Source of the DNA: Linanthus parryae
Lineage: Eukaryota; Streptophyta; Magnoliopsida; Ericales; Polemoniaceae
Direction of reading: 5' to 3'
Length of the DNA stretch: 64,000 bases
Assembly (NCBI GenBank): GCA_023055425.1
Contig: JALGPY010000014.1
Location: 13,972,501 to 14,036,500, forward strand
Numbering within the stretch: the stretch's first letter is position 1; each line of letters begins with the position of its first letter. The translations under genes and the position numbers were made by a program. Below are positions 48,559 through 60,609 of the stretch, one piece after another. The notes beneath the pieces are model-generated. The model ran no database searches. It was not told the DNA's origin and saw only the letters and a program-made list of their open reading frames with translations.

Positions 48559-49528
48559 AGGCTGGTTCTCCCCCGACTTTTGAGCGTGTTGATGAGGACG
48601 AGTCTCAAAAATTAACTTGACAGTTTTGATTTTGCATGTAACCAGAAACGCACTAAAACACAACATGCCTCTCTTGCTTTAGCCAGCTAACTTTAAACAA
48701 TGCTAACCCCATTTATCTCTAAGTGGACGATTGTGGATGCACAGAGCATGACATGGCAATGAAAGGTAAAAGTTCACAAAAATCACATGGAACTTTGTTT
48801 GTTTGGAGCCCCAAACTAAAGTCTAATAGCATGGTGTTCACATGGAACTTTAATCAAAATACCCTTTTCATCAATAAACAAGTCCATTCAGGATTCATAT
48901 ACTCTGAGGCACTATTTACGAGAAATCCAAATCTACGTCCTTGTCGAATGGTTTCCTTGACCGAGCTAGATTAGGATTTGTTAGGCTTTGTCATGTACAA
49001 GAGAGGAATCCCGATGATGGCATGATTTCAGTAACTCTGGACTTCCTTTACCAAGTCGTACTAGGATTACAGTTTCCTCCTTATATAAATGACGTAGGAG
49101 CATCAACATTATTCATAGCACCAAGTTTGAATAACAAACGTGTGCGCCCACCGCTTTAGGTAAGTTTCTCTCTTCTTGTCTTTAGATTTTATTTTCTGAT
49201 TTTTTTTTTTTTTTTTGTTTGAAATAGAAATTCCTCCGAACTTCTCTGCGATTAAGAATTGTTACTAGCACACTCTTCTTCCGTAGCCTCCATGCCATGG
49301 TGTTCGTGAATGCACCAGTAAGAGCTATAAGACTTGTAGATTTTTCTCTTTTCCCCTTGGGTTGAATTGAACTTGGTGACAACATGAATATATCCTGATA
49401 GGACTAGGAAATAAGTTTTTTTTTTTTGCCAAGTAACCGCCTCAAAGTCATATATAAAAGAGAATAGGCATATGTCATTAAAGCACAAATTAAGAGTTTT
49501 GTGAACTGATCTCTATTTTTTCCTTTAG
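48559..49528. other. Spacer with a promoter-like module
   Basis: No protein family recognised. TTATATAAATGACG near 49081 is followed by CTTTAG/GTAAGT (49159), a strong donor-like site, and an acceptor-like TTCCTTTAG at 49528. A similar TATA plus donor module recurs at about 51155-51232. These may be a leader exon and intron of an unrecognised gene or element. Confidence 0.35.
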
Positions 49529-49652
49529 GCAGGTTCTCATAGTACAACCTGGTTGCTCAATTGAGCGTGCTGCGGAGCTCTCCCCTGCAACTTTCGCTGC
49601 TTGTTACCGTAGTTTCTTTCAAGTAGCCATTGACGCAATATCCATTGCTCAA

Positions 49653-50315
49653 TCTATATTATAAAATAGCATGGTTTAACAAACTTTTGAATTTTTAGCC
49701 GTTAGATTAAATCAACCACGTCCCCACCATTAGATCTCACCTACTTATCACAACTCTAACTACCCACTCTCTTTGGACATCCTTAACTACCCACTCTCCT
49801 TGGACATCCATAACTAAGGCCATCTCCAATAGTAGTAGGTATTTTTTGCATGTTTTAAATTTTGCATGATATCAATTTATAGTTTTGCTCCAGCAGTAAA
49901 ATGCAATTTTACATTTTGTATTTATGAGAAGTTAAAATATACATATAAAGGATGCATGAGAGGAGAGAGATAGACACAAAATTTTGCATGCCTACTTTCA
50001 TGCTAGCTATTAATGGAGAGGAGGATGCATGTTCTGCAAAATGCATGAGCATATGCATTGTCTATTGGAAGTCAATTTTTCACCATATTCTTTATATTTT
50101 GCATTTTGCATAGACTATTGGAGATGCCCTAATAGGAAAGAGGTTTTTCTCAATTACATCTCTAACTTGGAAGTTGTTCTTTTTTATTTCTTTTTTCACC
50201 ACATTTGTAAATATTATTTTTGAATAACACCTTTAAATTCATTTAAAAAAACACCTCTAAATTAAAAAACTATCTAATTTAGGGATAGTGCCCTCGGGCA
50301 CGGGTAATACTCTAG
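49653..50315 (+). mobile_element. Non-autonomous Helitron
   Basis: Starts TCTATATTATAAAATAG with GCCGTTAGATTAAATCAACC and TTAGATCTCACCTAC, and ends with hairpin GTGCCCTCGGGCAC and CTAG. It lies between A 49652 and T 50316. At 663 bases it carries a nested MITE. Confidence 0.9.
49818..50129. mobile_element. Tourist-type MITE nested in the Helitron
   Basis: Inverted termini GGCCATCTCCAATAGT and ACTATTGGAGATGCCC with TAA duplications (49815-49817 and 50130-50132). Rich in GCATGT and TTTGCA blocks. Confidence 0.85.
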
Positions 50316-50507
50316 TGTTCAACAAGTCACGACTCGCTTCTATCCACCACCGACATCACTTTCCGTGCTTCTATAGCCGCTTTGGCTACCACTCTAGCGC
50401 TGCTGCTGATATTGTTTCTGCGTCGTGCCTTTTCTTATCCCATGCAGGGTGTCCTTTGGCTCTGTTATTTATGCTGCTTTATTTGTGGCGTGGTTTATTG
50501 GGTATAG

Positions 50508-51726
50508 CCGTGAAGACTTGACGACATTGCGACTACCGTGCTGACACATTGGGGTTCTTCTATGAATACAGCAAACCATTACGTTTCGTTGCCGATGGCG
50601 CTTCTAAAAGATGTTGTCACTTATATTGTTGTCTTTTTCTTTTACTGCTGGCGTTGCTGTTGTTGGCGTTGCTGTTGCTACCGCCGCGTCGCCGAGCTTC
50701 CTCTTCACCGTCACAGCAGGTATACCTTCTTTATCTTTCTCTTTCTTAGAAACAATGGTGATAATCATTGAGTACATCAATGTTTGTTGCCTTTTTTTGT
50801 TTTTTTTTTCTTCGGCGTAACAGCTTCTTTTCGAACAAGTTACTAGTGAACTCTAGCACTACCGTTTGCTATCACATAGCTTGTTGTGGTGGAAGAATAG
50901 GAATAGGACTTCTTTAGCCCCCCTACCTCTTTGTATCCAAGAGTCAGTGGCCTTGCTTATTTGAGGAAGAATTCAACATCAAAAATGGATTTTTTAGATT
51001 TTTGCTTTCTTGAAGCCCAAACCATAATCTGATGGTCCAAGTTCAATCAGAACTTTGATGGCGTGGCCAAAGTCCAACCAGGACTCTTAAGCTTTAATGG
51101 AACCACTAAAGTACATCATGATTTCTTTTTCTGACTCTGATTGTGATTGCAGTCACTATTTATATAAAACCCACAAGAGTGTCGATATCTACTCAGATTA
51201 CATGGAACCAAGCCACTCGGCTTCAGGTTAGTCCTTTGTTCTCTGCTTTATTTTCCATGCTATTTCAGCTGACTTTGTTGCTGCATTGCTTTAGGTTAGT
51301 CATTCTTTATTTTCTGAATTATTTCCTTTGCCCCTTTTTTCTGACATGAAAATTTGCTGAACTCTTGTGATCAGTCACTGTAATAGCAAATCTTTTGTCG
51401 CAAACCCTTCCCCTCTTAGCAATCTTGACTAACTAATCATCAAACATGAAACTAATAATCAAGGAAGGTAGTCCCATGCAGAAACTGGGCAGCGACATCC
51501 ATCTAGCACACTAGATCAGATACTGCAACTAACTAGAATTGAGGGATAGGACAAAACTGAAGAGCATGTAACTCACTCAGATGTTTCTACTGCTTCCCCC
51601 TTTATTTATTGTTCTTTGTTTTGAACCTGACTTTTCATTGCTTTTTCACCCCAGGTGCTTGTCAGAGTTCTACTAGTGCACTATCGCTTGGTATATGCTT
51701 CTCAGCTGAGGTTTCACACAGTGTTT
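50508..51726. other. Spacer, unassigned
   Basis: Leu-rich frames around 50550-50750 come from a T/C-rich repeat (GTTGCTGTTG-like, then CGCCGCGTCGCC) and are not recognisable genes. The TATATAAA and CAG/GTTAGT module near 51155-51232 is noted above. Confidence 0.3.
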
Positions 51727-52486
51727 AATGACTCGGTCCGGCACTTGCATCTTCGCAAAGTTGTTCATAGTGGTTAATGACTAGGTCCGGCACTTGTATC
51801 TTCGCAAGTTTGTTCATAGTGGTTAACGACTCGGTCCGGCATGTATATCGTGTTAATACCGGAAAAAACCGACTCCACACTTGTCCAACACGCGCTAGAG
51901 TGGTGTTAACACCGGAATAAACCGACTCCACAGTTGTCTAACTTGCGCTAAAGTCGTGTTAATACCGGAGTAAACCGACTCCACAATTGTGTCAAAGGTG
52001 GTTTTCAAGAAATTTTTGCTTATTTCAGAGGGTCTCAAGCAGTTTTCAAAGACTCGGTCCGGCACCTACATCTTCGCGAGGGTGTTCATAGTGGTTAACG
52101 ACTAGGTCCGGCACTTGCATCTTCGCAAAGTTGTTCATAGTGGTTAACGACTCGGTCCGACACTTAGTATGTTCGTAAGTTTGTTCATAGTGGTTAACGA
52201 CTCGGTCCGGCACGACACTTAGTATGTTCGTAAGTTTGTTCATAGTGGCTAACGACTCGGTCCGACACTTAGTATGTTCGTAAGTTTGTTCATAGTGGTT
52301 AATACCAGAAAAAACCGACTCCACACTTGTTCAACTCGTGCTAGAGTGGTGTTAACACTGGAATAAACTGACTCCACACTTGTCGAACTTGCGCTAGAGC
52401 CGTGTTAATACCGGACTAAACCAACTCCACACTTGGTCAACTCGCGCTAGAGCCGTGTTAACACCAGAACAAACCGACTCTACACT
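51727..52486. repeat. Composite tandem repeat of two unit types
   Basis: Unit A (about 49 bases: GTTCATAGTGGTTAACGACT, then CGGTCCGGCACTTGCATCTT) and unit B (about 53 bases: GTGTTAATACCGG, AAACCGACTCCACACTTGT, CGCGCTAGAG) alternate as blocks. The order is roughly three A, three B, a 70-base spacer, five A, four B. The first A+B block is at about 51727-51990, the second at about 52050-52486. It ends right where Copia gag sequence begins. Confidence 0.88.
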
Positions 52487-54751
52487 GTTTCTTCATGAAG
52501 ACTGTTCAAGCAAGGAATCCGACGTTGTTGATCGGATTCTGGATGGCCTCAATGAGGCCTACATTCCTATTGTTGCTGCAATCAAAGCCATGGACACTGA
52601 CATCGGCTTTGAAGAGCTTTTTGAGAAACTCACGCAGCATGAGCAGTTTGTCACCAGAACTAAGCCGAATACCTCTATGTCTACTCCAGCATCTGATTTT
52701 GGTCCCAACACTGGAAGCAGTCATGGTCGTTGTCGCAACACTCGACCGAATTATCAGCACCTCCATCAGTCACTGCAGTATCAAAAGACACACTGGCCCT
52801 CACCCGCTCCCACTGTAGACTGGCAGCCCCTGTCATTGCATGCCAGTACCAGACAACCTCGTTCGTTTCAGGGGTTCTGTCAGGGTTACGGTGACAAGGA
52901 CACAAGATCCGCCAGTGCGCACAGTTTGGTTGGATTCTTCAGCAGTATCATGACTCTGGGACCACTCACAACACAGGCTATCGCCCAGGCTCTCTTCGTT
53001 CAGCCTATTTAGCACCGAGCTCTCCATGGACTCCGCGTGCACATGTGGCTACAACACACTTAGGGGTGGAACCCACATCAACCTGGCTGCTTGACACTGG
53101 TGCCACCCACCACATTACGGCTGACTTGGCCAATCTCTTGCTGCATCAGCCTTATACGCGTGGAGATGATGTTATGATTGGTAATGGTATGAGTCTGCCT
53201 ATCACTCACACTGGTTCGCTATCTTTATCCTCTCCCTCTCACACCTTTACACTTGATAATGTCTTGTGCGTTCCAACCATTAGGAAGAATCTTATTTCTG
53301 TTTCCCAGCTTTGTTCTTCTAATAATCTCATCGCTGAATTTTCCTCTGTCGGCTTTGTCTTGAAGGATCGAACCACGGCGGCGCTTATTCTGACCGATCC
53401 ACTTAGAGATGGAGTCTATGAGTGGCCAACTAATACTCCCTTTCTGGCCCTTGTCACCGAGTCTCGTCCCTCCTTTTCCTCTTGGGCATCGTCGTCTTGG
53501 ACACCCGGCAGGGCCTGTTGTTGGCACGTCGTTTCAAAGTTTTCTCTTCCATTTAGTAGCACCAAAGAGTCTGAGTCCTGTAGTGCATGCCGATGGACAA
53601 AGAGTCGCAAACTCCCTTTTCATACTTCTAGTATAAAAAGTAGCCCCCAGAGCATGGTATGCTGAGATACGCCATTTTCTTCTTCAGCAGAGCTTTTTCA
53701 ACTCTCAGGCGGATACGTCTCTCTTCATATATCGGGGGGGTGGGGGGGTTATCCTATATTTGCTAGTTTATGTGGATGACATTGTTATCACTGGATCTAA
53801 TCCGTCTACTGTCCAGAGCTGCATCCATGAACTCTCTCTGTGTTTCTCCTTGAAGGATCTTGGGAACTTATCCTATTTTCTTGGAGTTGAGGTCCTCTCC
53901 CATCCTCATGGTTTTTTAGTGTCACAACAGAAGTATATTCAGGATCTTCTTCATCGGCTTGGCATGTCCTCTGCCAATCCTGTTCAGACACCCATGGATA
54001 CTTCTGCTGATCTTACAGTCACAAGTGGTACAGCTCTTCCTGATGCTAAGGAATACATGATGGCTGTTGGAAGCCTTCAATATCTTTCCCTGACACGGCC
54101 TGACATTTCCTTTGCCGTTAATCGTCTCTCTCAGTTCATGCACTGACCGACTACAGCTCATTGGAATGCAGTCAAGCGACTGCTACGATATCTTCATGGG
54201 ACTTCTGATCTTGGGTTGGTTATTTGGCGAGGGCCTCACTCTCTTTACGCTTTCTCTGATGCTGATTGGGCAGGGAACACTACACTTCCACTTCTGGTTA
54301 TATTGTGTATCTTGGCGGCTCTCCCATCTTCTGGAGTTCCAAGAAACAACGCACTGTTGCTCGCTCATCCACTGAGGTTCAGTACCGTGCTGTCGTAGCT
54401 GCCTCTGCCGAACTTCGCTGGATTTGTTCCCTTCTAGCTGAACTTGGGGGTCCCTTGCCTGCTGCTCCCGTCATCTATTATGACAACATGGGCGCCAATT
54501 ATGTCTGCTCTAATCCCGTGTTTCACTCTCGCATGAAACATGTTGCACTTGATTTTCACTTTGTGCGTGAACAGGTTTATGCTGGCCTTCTGCGAGTTTC
54601 CCATGTTTCCTCTGCTGATCAGTTTGCTGATTGCCTCACCAAGCCACTCTCCCGCGGCCCATTTCTTTTGTCACGGTCCAAGCTTGGAGTCTCGTCACGA
54701 CCCTCTAGTTTGCGGGGGCGTATAGGACAGATTACCAATTATAGCAATTAG
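52487..54751 (+). pseudogene. Copia-3 remnant with a large internal deletion
   Basis: Gag (ESDVVDRILDGLNE, FEELFEKLTQHEQF), protease (WLLDTGATHHIT) and the integrase zinc region (CSACRWTKSRKLPFHTSSIKS) are present. Then at about 53640 the sequence jumps straight to mid RT (PRAWYAEIRHF after a frame change), followed by YVDDIVITG, then RNase H (DADWAG, STEVQYRAV, MKHVALDFHFVREQ). The integrase core and first RT half are gone. Frameshifts lie near 53490, 53700 (poly-G) and 54145-54290. A polypurine-like GCGGGGGCG is at 54713-54721. It is the same family as Copia-4 by protein wording. Confidence 0.88.
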
Positions 54752-55282
54752 TTACATTTTTAGTATTTACCTATCAGTCATTCTCTCAGTATATTAATAG
54801 CTTGTATCATTCTGATTTATTATTGAATAATATTAAAAGGATCAATACTTGGTTATTTTTAGTTCCATTGAGGTTCTACCCGTACGCTATCCGTGACAGG
54901 TCTCATTCAAATTAATTGGTTGTAGGCAAAGTCTCTTGGAACTATTTGTGACTTACTGATTAGTGATTTCAATATCAGTTCATTTGGCATTGGTTAAGGG
55001 ACATGCAAATAAGTCAAAACTTCCAAAATATCTAAGTAGTTATTCCCAATAATCATAATTACATTTTTGTTCACAAATAAAAATGATGTGTCCCTCCAAA
55101 AAAGATGTTATGTACAGTAAAGCCTTGATAAATAAACTTTTGATAAACGAAAAAATCTGGCGCCAAAATAATTCATCATACACAAGTTTGAAAGTGTAAA
55201 AGTATTATCAAAGTGAATAAAAAATTCATTCATCCCAAAGGGATACAAAAAGTGTGAAACACAATAAGGGTATATATTTAAG
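54752..55282. other. Copia-3 3' end and duplicated gene B intron sequence
   Basis: From about 54722 to 54840 is probably a short LTR of Copia-3, end unclear. From about 54850 to 55265 the sequence copies gene B intron 1 (43475-43925) with many small changes. The copy then skips about 1.8 kb and joins exon 2 at 55283. Confidence 0.6.
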
Positions 55283-55734
55283 CTCTGCGCGAAAATGCCC
55301 AATCAAATTGAACACCAAATACACCCGAGTTGCACCCTCGATTTGAAAAGAGGTCTACTTGCGCCCTCAGCCCTAGATAAGAGATGCGGTGTCTGCAATG
55401 TAGAATGCAATGGCTTTGTCTATTTTTGCTCTTCATGCAAGTTTGCCTTAGATATCGTATGTGCTCTAAAGACAATTAAGCACCGTAAGAAAGACTTTCA
55501 CCCACAACACCCTTTGATCCTTTCTCTTGCAAAAGGACCCTTGCGTTGTCATGCTTGTGATGGAGATCATGAAGGCATCTCTTACCAATGCAACACTTGC
55601 CGGTTTTGGACACACGAGAGCTGCAGTTTATTCGCACGCATGAAAGAGGCATCCTCTCAAGACCATGAGCACGACCTTCATCTCATCTATTCCATCCCAG
55701 AAAAGTTTTCTGATGTTGATGTTTACTGTCACAC

Positions 55735-58700
55735 GTAGGAGCCCATCCCGAATCTGTTCACGAACAAAGTGAAAATCAAGAGCTACATGCTTCATGCGAG
55801 AGTGAAAGACTGGGTTGGAGCAGACATAGTTAGCGCCCATGTTATCACAGTAAATAGCAGGAGCAGAAGGCAAAGGACAGCCAGGCTCAAACAAAAAAAA
55901 AGATATCCAGCGCAACTCAGCGGAAGCAGCGGCTACAGCACGATACTCAGCTTCGATGGAAGACCGAGCAACAGTACGCTGCTTCTTGGAACCCCATGAG
56001 ATGGGAGAACCCCCAAAATAAACAATGTACCCAGTAGTAGATGTGTAATCGTCCTTGTTACCAGCCCAATCAGCATCAGAGAAGGCATAGAGACTCGTGG
56101 GACCCTGGCGGAGAACCAGCCCAAGATCAGAAGTCCCATGCAAATATCAAAGCAAGCGTTTGACTGCATTCCAGTGAACAGTGGTAGGTCGGTGCATGAA
56201 CTGAGATAACCGGTTGACAGCAAAGGATATGTCTAGCCGAGTGAGAGAAAGATACTGAAGACTGCCAACTGCCATACGATATTCCTTCGCATCTGAAAGT
56301 GCCGTACCACTGGTGACAGTAAGATCAGCAGAAGTATCCATGGGAGTTTGAACCGGATTGGAGGAATCCATGCTAAGACGGTGAAGGAGATCGTGGATGT
56401 ACTTCTGCTGTGACAAAATAAGACCCTGAGAATGAGGTAAGACCTCAACTCCAAGAAAGAAAGACAGCTCGCCAAGGTCTTTCAACGAAAATCTGCGAGA
56501 AAGATCAAGAATACAGCGCTGGACAACATCCACATCAGAGCCAGTAATGATAATATCATCCACATAGACAAGAAGGTAGAGAATAACACCCGAGCGACGA
56601 TATATAAACAGAGATGTATCAGCACGAGAATTGACGAATCCCTGATGAAGGAGAAAGTGACGAAGTTCAGCATACCATGCTCTGGGGGCCTGTTTGAGGC
56701 CATAAATCGCCTTGTTGAGGCGACAAACATGATGAGGACGGTCCTGATCCACAAACCCGGGCGGCTGCTGCATGTAGACAGTCTCAGAGAGAGAACCTTG
56801 GAGAAAGGCATTATTAACATCCAACTGACGTAGAGGCCACTGCTGAGAGACAGCAATAGAGAGAACAAGCCGAATGGTGGATGGTTTGACCACCGGACTG
56901 AATGTGTCATGATAATCAATGCCTGGGCGCTGATGAAATCCCTTAGCAACCAGGCGGGCCTTATACCTTTCAACAGTGCCATCCGGTTTGCGCTTAACGC
57001 GATACACCCACCTGCAACCAACCACATTTGTGGTTCGAGACGGTAAGACAAGGGTCCATGTATTATTCTGAACCAAGGCATCAAGTTCCGCAGCCATAGC
57101 CGTGCGCCACTTAGGATGTTTGAGAGCCTCGGTGACGGTACGGGGCTCGCTATCAGTATCAATGGATGAGGAGGTGGCTGTGAAGGTATAGCGAGGATTG
57201 GGCCGAATAGTCCCATCTCGGGAACGAGTGACCATAGGATGGGAAGAAGGAGGAGGCGCAGTAGGCGCAGATGGAACATTAGACGGTGCAGGGGCGGCAG
57301 GGGGATCAGCCGAAGAGTTTGAGGGGGAAACCGAGGAACTGGTGCGGCGAACATAGTGTTTACCGGAGTATCTGTGAGGTGCGTCAAGATCAGGTAGGGG
57401 TGGTGGGGGCGGTAAAGATGGCGAGGGGTTGGCGGAGGGTGAAGACGACGTAGGGGGGAGAGTGGGAATACTAGTAGAAGGATGAAACCAAAGGGATGAG
57501 GAGTCATCAGAGGCAGGGATAGTAGACTGAGCTGCGAAGGGGAAGGACGACTCATCAAACTGGACGTGACGTGAGACATACAGGTGATGGGAGGTGACAT
57601 CAAGACACAAGTAGGCACTCTGAGTCAAGGAGTACCCAACGAAGACACGGGGGGTGGACCTGTCTTCCAGTTTATGAGTGGTGTAGGGACAAAGATAAGG
57701 ATAGCAGAGACAACCAAAAACACGAAGTTTGGCGTAGTTTGGGTGTTGGCGAAAGATGATCTCAAAGGGAGACCGGTGACGAAGTGTGCGAGATGGTTGG
57801 CGATTAATTAGGTAGACGACTGTGGAGAACGCATACGGCCAGTAGTGCGTAGGCATAGATGCGTGATGAAGAAGAGCAAGGCCGGTCTCGACGATATGCC
57901 GATGCCGACGTTCGGAGTATCCATTGTGTTGGGGAGTATGAGGGGGAGAGGTAAGATGAGATATGCCATGGGTCGAGAGATAGGTGCGGAGGCCAATGTA
58001 TTCGCCCCCGTTGTCAGAGTAGAGAGTTCGAAGAGAGACCGAAAAGTATTTTTCGACGAGAGCACGCCAACGGATAAAAATATCATGTAATTGAGATTTT
58101 CGCTGCATATAATAAAGCCAAATGTACTTGGAAAAATGATCAACAAAGATAACATAGTATTTGAAACCATCGTGAGATGTAACTGGAGAGGTCCATACAT
58201 CAGAAAAGACAACCTCAAGCGGACGAGAGGATTTAATACTAGAATTGTGAAAAGGAAGTTTGTGACTCTTAGTGCATTGACATGCATTACATGAGGACTC
58301 ATTGCCACTACTAAACGGTAGAGAAAACTTAGAAACGATATGACGACAGACGGGCCCGGCAGGATGGCCAAGACGGTGATGCCAAGACTGGAAGGACGGA
58401 CGAGACTGGATGGTAAGTGCCAGCGAGGGAGTGGAAGCTGGCCACTCATAAACTCCATCTTTAAGAGGACCGGTTAGGACGGGCGCCCCCGTGATTCGAT
58501 CCTTCAAAACAAAACCATCAGAAGAGAACTCAGCAAGCAGATTATTAGAGGAACAGAGTTGAGAGACAGAAATAAGATCTTTTGAATGGCAGGGACACAA
58601 AGAACATTATGTAGATGAAAGGTATGTGAAGAGAGAGTGAGAGATAGCGAACCAGTGTGGGTGATAGGCAAGCTCGTACCATCACCAATCATCACATCAT

Positions 58701-59945
58701 CTCCAAGCGTGTAGGGCTGATGAAGTGACAGGTTGTCCAGATCAGCAGTGATATGATGAGTGGCTCCTGTGTCAAGAAGCCAGGATGGCGTAGGCAGAAG
58801 TCCAGACTGAGCGGTAGCAACATGGGCACGTGGAGTCCAGGGGGGGGGGGACGGAGCAGAGTACCCTGAAGAGATAGAGAGTTGGGACGAGTGCCAGACG
58901 ATCTAGTGGGACCAGAATCGTTATACTGCTGAAGCATCCAACCAAACTGAGAGCACTGGCGAATACGGTGGCCCTGTTCACCACAACCCTGACAGAATCC
59001 AAGGAATGGGCGAGGCTGACGAGGTCCAGATGGGACTGATGGAGCATGTGGGGCCCATGAGGAGGTGTACTGCTGATAGAAAGGTGGCGGATGATACTGG
59101 GGCTGTTGTGAGTGGCGGTTGTGCTGACCACGACCGCGTCCACGACCTCTCGGCGTAGGACCAAATGACAAGTTGGCCGAAGCCGGAGTGGAAGAGGGGT
59201 TCGGCTGTACTTTAGCGAAGTACTGCTCATGCTGAGTAAGCTTCTCAAATAGCTCTTCAAATCCAATATCTGTATCGCGGGCCTTTATCGCCGCGACAAT
59301 GGGGAGATACATCTCATTCAGACCATCAAGAATCCGATCCACAACATCGGATTCGTCCATAGGTTTGCCAAGAAGTGCTAACTCGTCAGCCTTGTGTTTA
59401 ACAAAATGCATGAAAGCGGAGATTGTCCGCGTACCTTGCTGATGATTTTTTAGATGCTCCTTGACCTGATTGATATGACCACGAGAAGGGCGCGCATATA
59501 TGTTGTGGAGAGTGCGCCAAATATCAAGAGCCGTGCGAGCGGTGGTTATGTGAGAGAGCGCGGATTGCGCGAGAGTACTGGCAAGAAACGCAAAAACAAG
59601 CTGGTCCTGTTGAAACCAGGATGCGTAAGCAGGGTTTGGTTGAAGATTGGTACTGTCAGCAAGTCCAGAGGAGGCTGATGAATCGGTTCCGGTAGCTGAT
59701 TCGGTTTGCAGGGCGGTAGCGGTGGCGGTCGAAGCAGCAGGTGGCAGCGGGATGAGGGGTAGAGGCGGTTGCTTGCTACCGTCAACATAACTCAGCAAGC
59801 CATGTCCTGTAAGAAGGGCTTGGACTTGAACTTTTCAGGTCAGAAAATTATTCACGTCAAGCTTGATCAAAGTTGGCGGGGCAGTGACGACGATTAACTG
59901 TTTGTTGGGGTTGTTGGGATCGGGAACTGTAGTAGGAGGTGCCAT
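55735..59945 (-). pseudogene. Copia-4 gag-pol remnant
   Basis: Gag starts at 59945 (MAPPTTVPDPNNPNKQL) and has one TGA at 59837-59835 where relatives have Trp. Gag continues open to about 58850 with CCHC-like CQGCGEQGHRIRQC. A C-run near 58845 and a one-base loss near 58585 shift frame around the protease (WLLDTGATHHIT). Integrase (FSDVWTSP, YSDNGGEY, YSERRHRHIVETG) and RT (QLDVNNAFLQG, LLVYVDDIIIT) are open from 58600 to 56147. A further shift near 56150 precedes RNase H. Confidence 0.9.
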
Positions 59946-60609
59946 GGAGCAGTTGAGATAAAACCGAAGTTAACAGAGATAAAACCAGCATAGAGTTGGA
60001 ATTCAAGGTATGACAATGAATGGCCTCATGTGCACTGCTTATGCACGTAAATAGAAGACACTAGATGACGACGAAAATTCCACTCCAAAGCTAGTAGAAG
60101 ATAGTATGACCCTTATGGGATTTGTGTGCCTCAGGGACCCACGTCAACAATATCCTCCAGTGAAGTGATGGAAGGCAAGGAATTTGAGATTAATCGGACC
60201 TGGGCAACGCAACAGTGCAGAGATTGGGTCGAACCTGGGAGGAGCTGCGACCTTGCAGCTGAGGTCGCGACTGATCGGAGAACTAGGGGCCTGTGATTCC
60301 GCAGCCTGAAGAGACGAAGAACAACGGCGAGCGACCGGATTCGCAGAGGTTGATCGGATTTGCAGAAGACGCAAGGAGAGAGCGACGATGGCGATGAAGA
60401 CGCTTGAGGGAACGACGTGTTCGTTGGTCGATCCTCGTGAGAGAAGAGAAAATCAGAGGTTAGGGCATCGAACGTGCTCTGATACCATGTAGAACCAACT
60501 GACAAAATTGATTAATTTGCAAATAATACAATGAGAAGAATTTATACCTAGCTAGGACTACACCATAAAATACAAAGTTTATATTAATTACGATTTAGCC
60601 CTATAGTAC
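55735..60609 (-). mobile_element. Copia-4: Ty1/Copia element truncated at its 3' end
   Basis: Read on the minus strand, the 5' LTR remnant (60609-60491) ends TTGGTTCTACA and is followed by primer-binding site TGGTATCAGAGC (60490-60479). The 3' end stops inside RNase H at about 55735 (REQIRDGLLRV), so the last RNase H part, purine tract and 3' LTR are absent. Both ends abut gene C sequence. Confidence 0.88.

Larger units (their letters stand above)
49530..50507 (+). pseudogene. Unrecognised exon-like ORF interrupted by a Helitron
   Basis: Codons 49530-49652 (41) and 50316-50507 (63 plus stop) join in one open frame if the Helitron is removed. The product has a hydrophobic stretch (LATTLALLLILFLRR) that could span a membrane. 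It is not recognised. The ORF could be chance, as 104 open codons are not rare. Confidence 0.3.

Noticed and set aside
50549..50771. Leu-rich membrane protein
   Set aside because: It comes from a T/C-rich simple repeat read in three frames, with no homology or stable start.
51727..52486. CRISPR-like array
   Set aside because: Repeats are adjoining units with substitutions and no unique spacers, in a plant nuclear setting.
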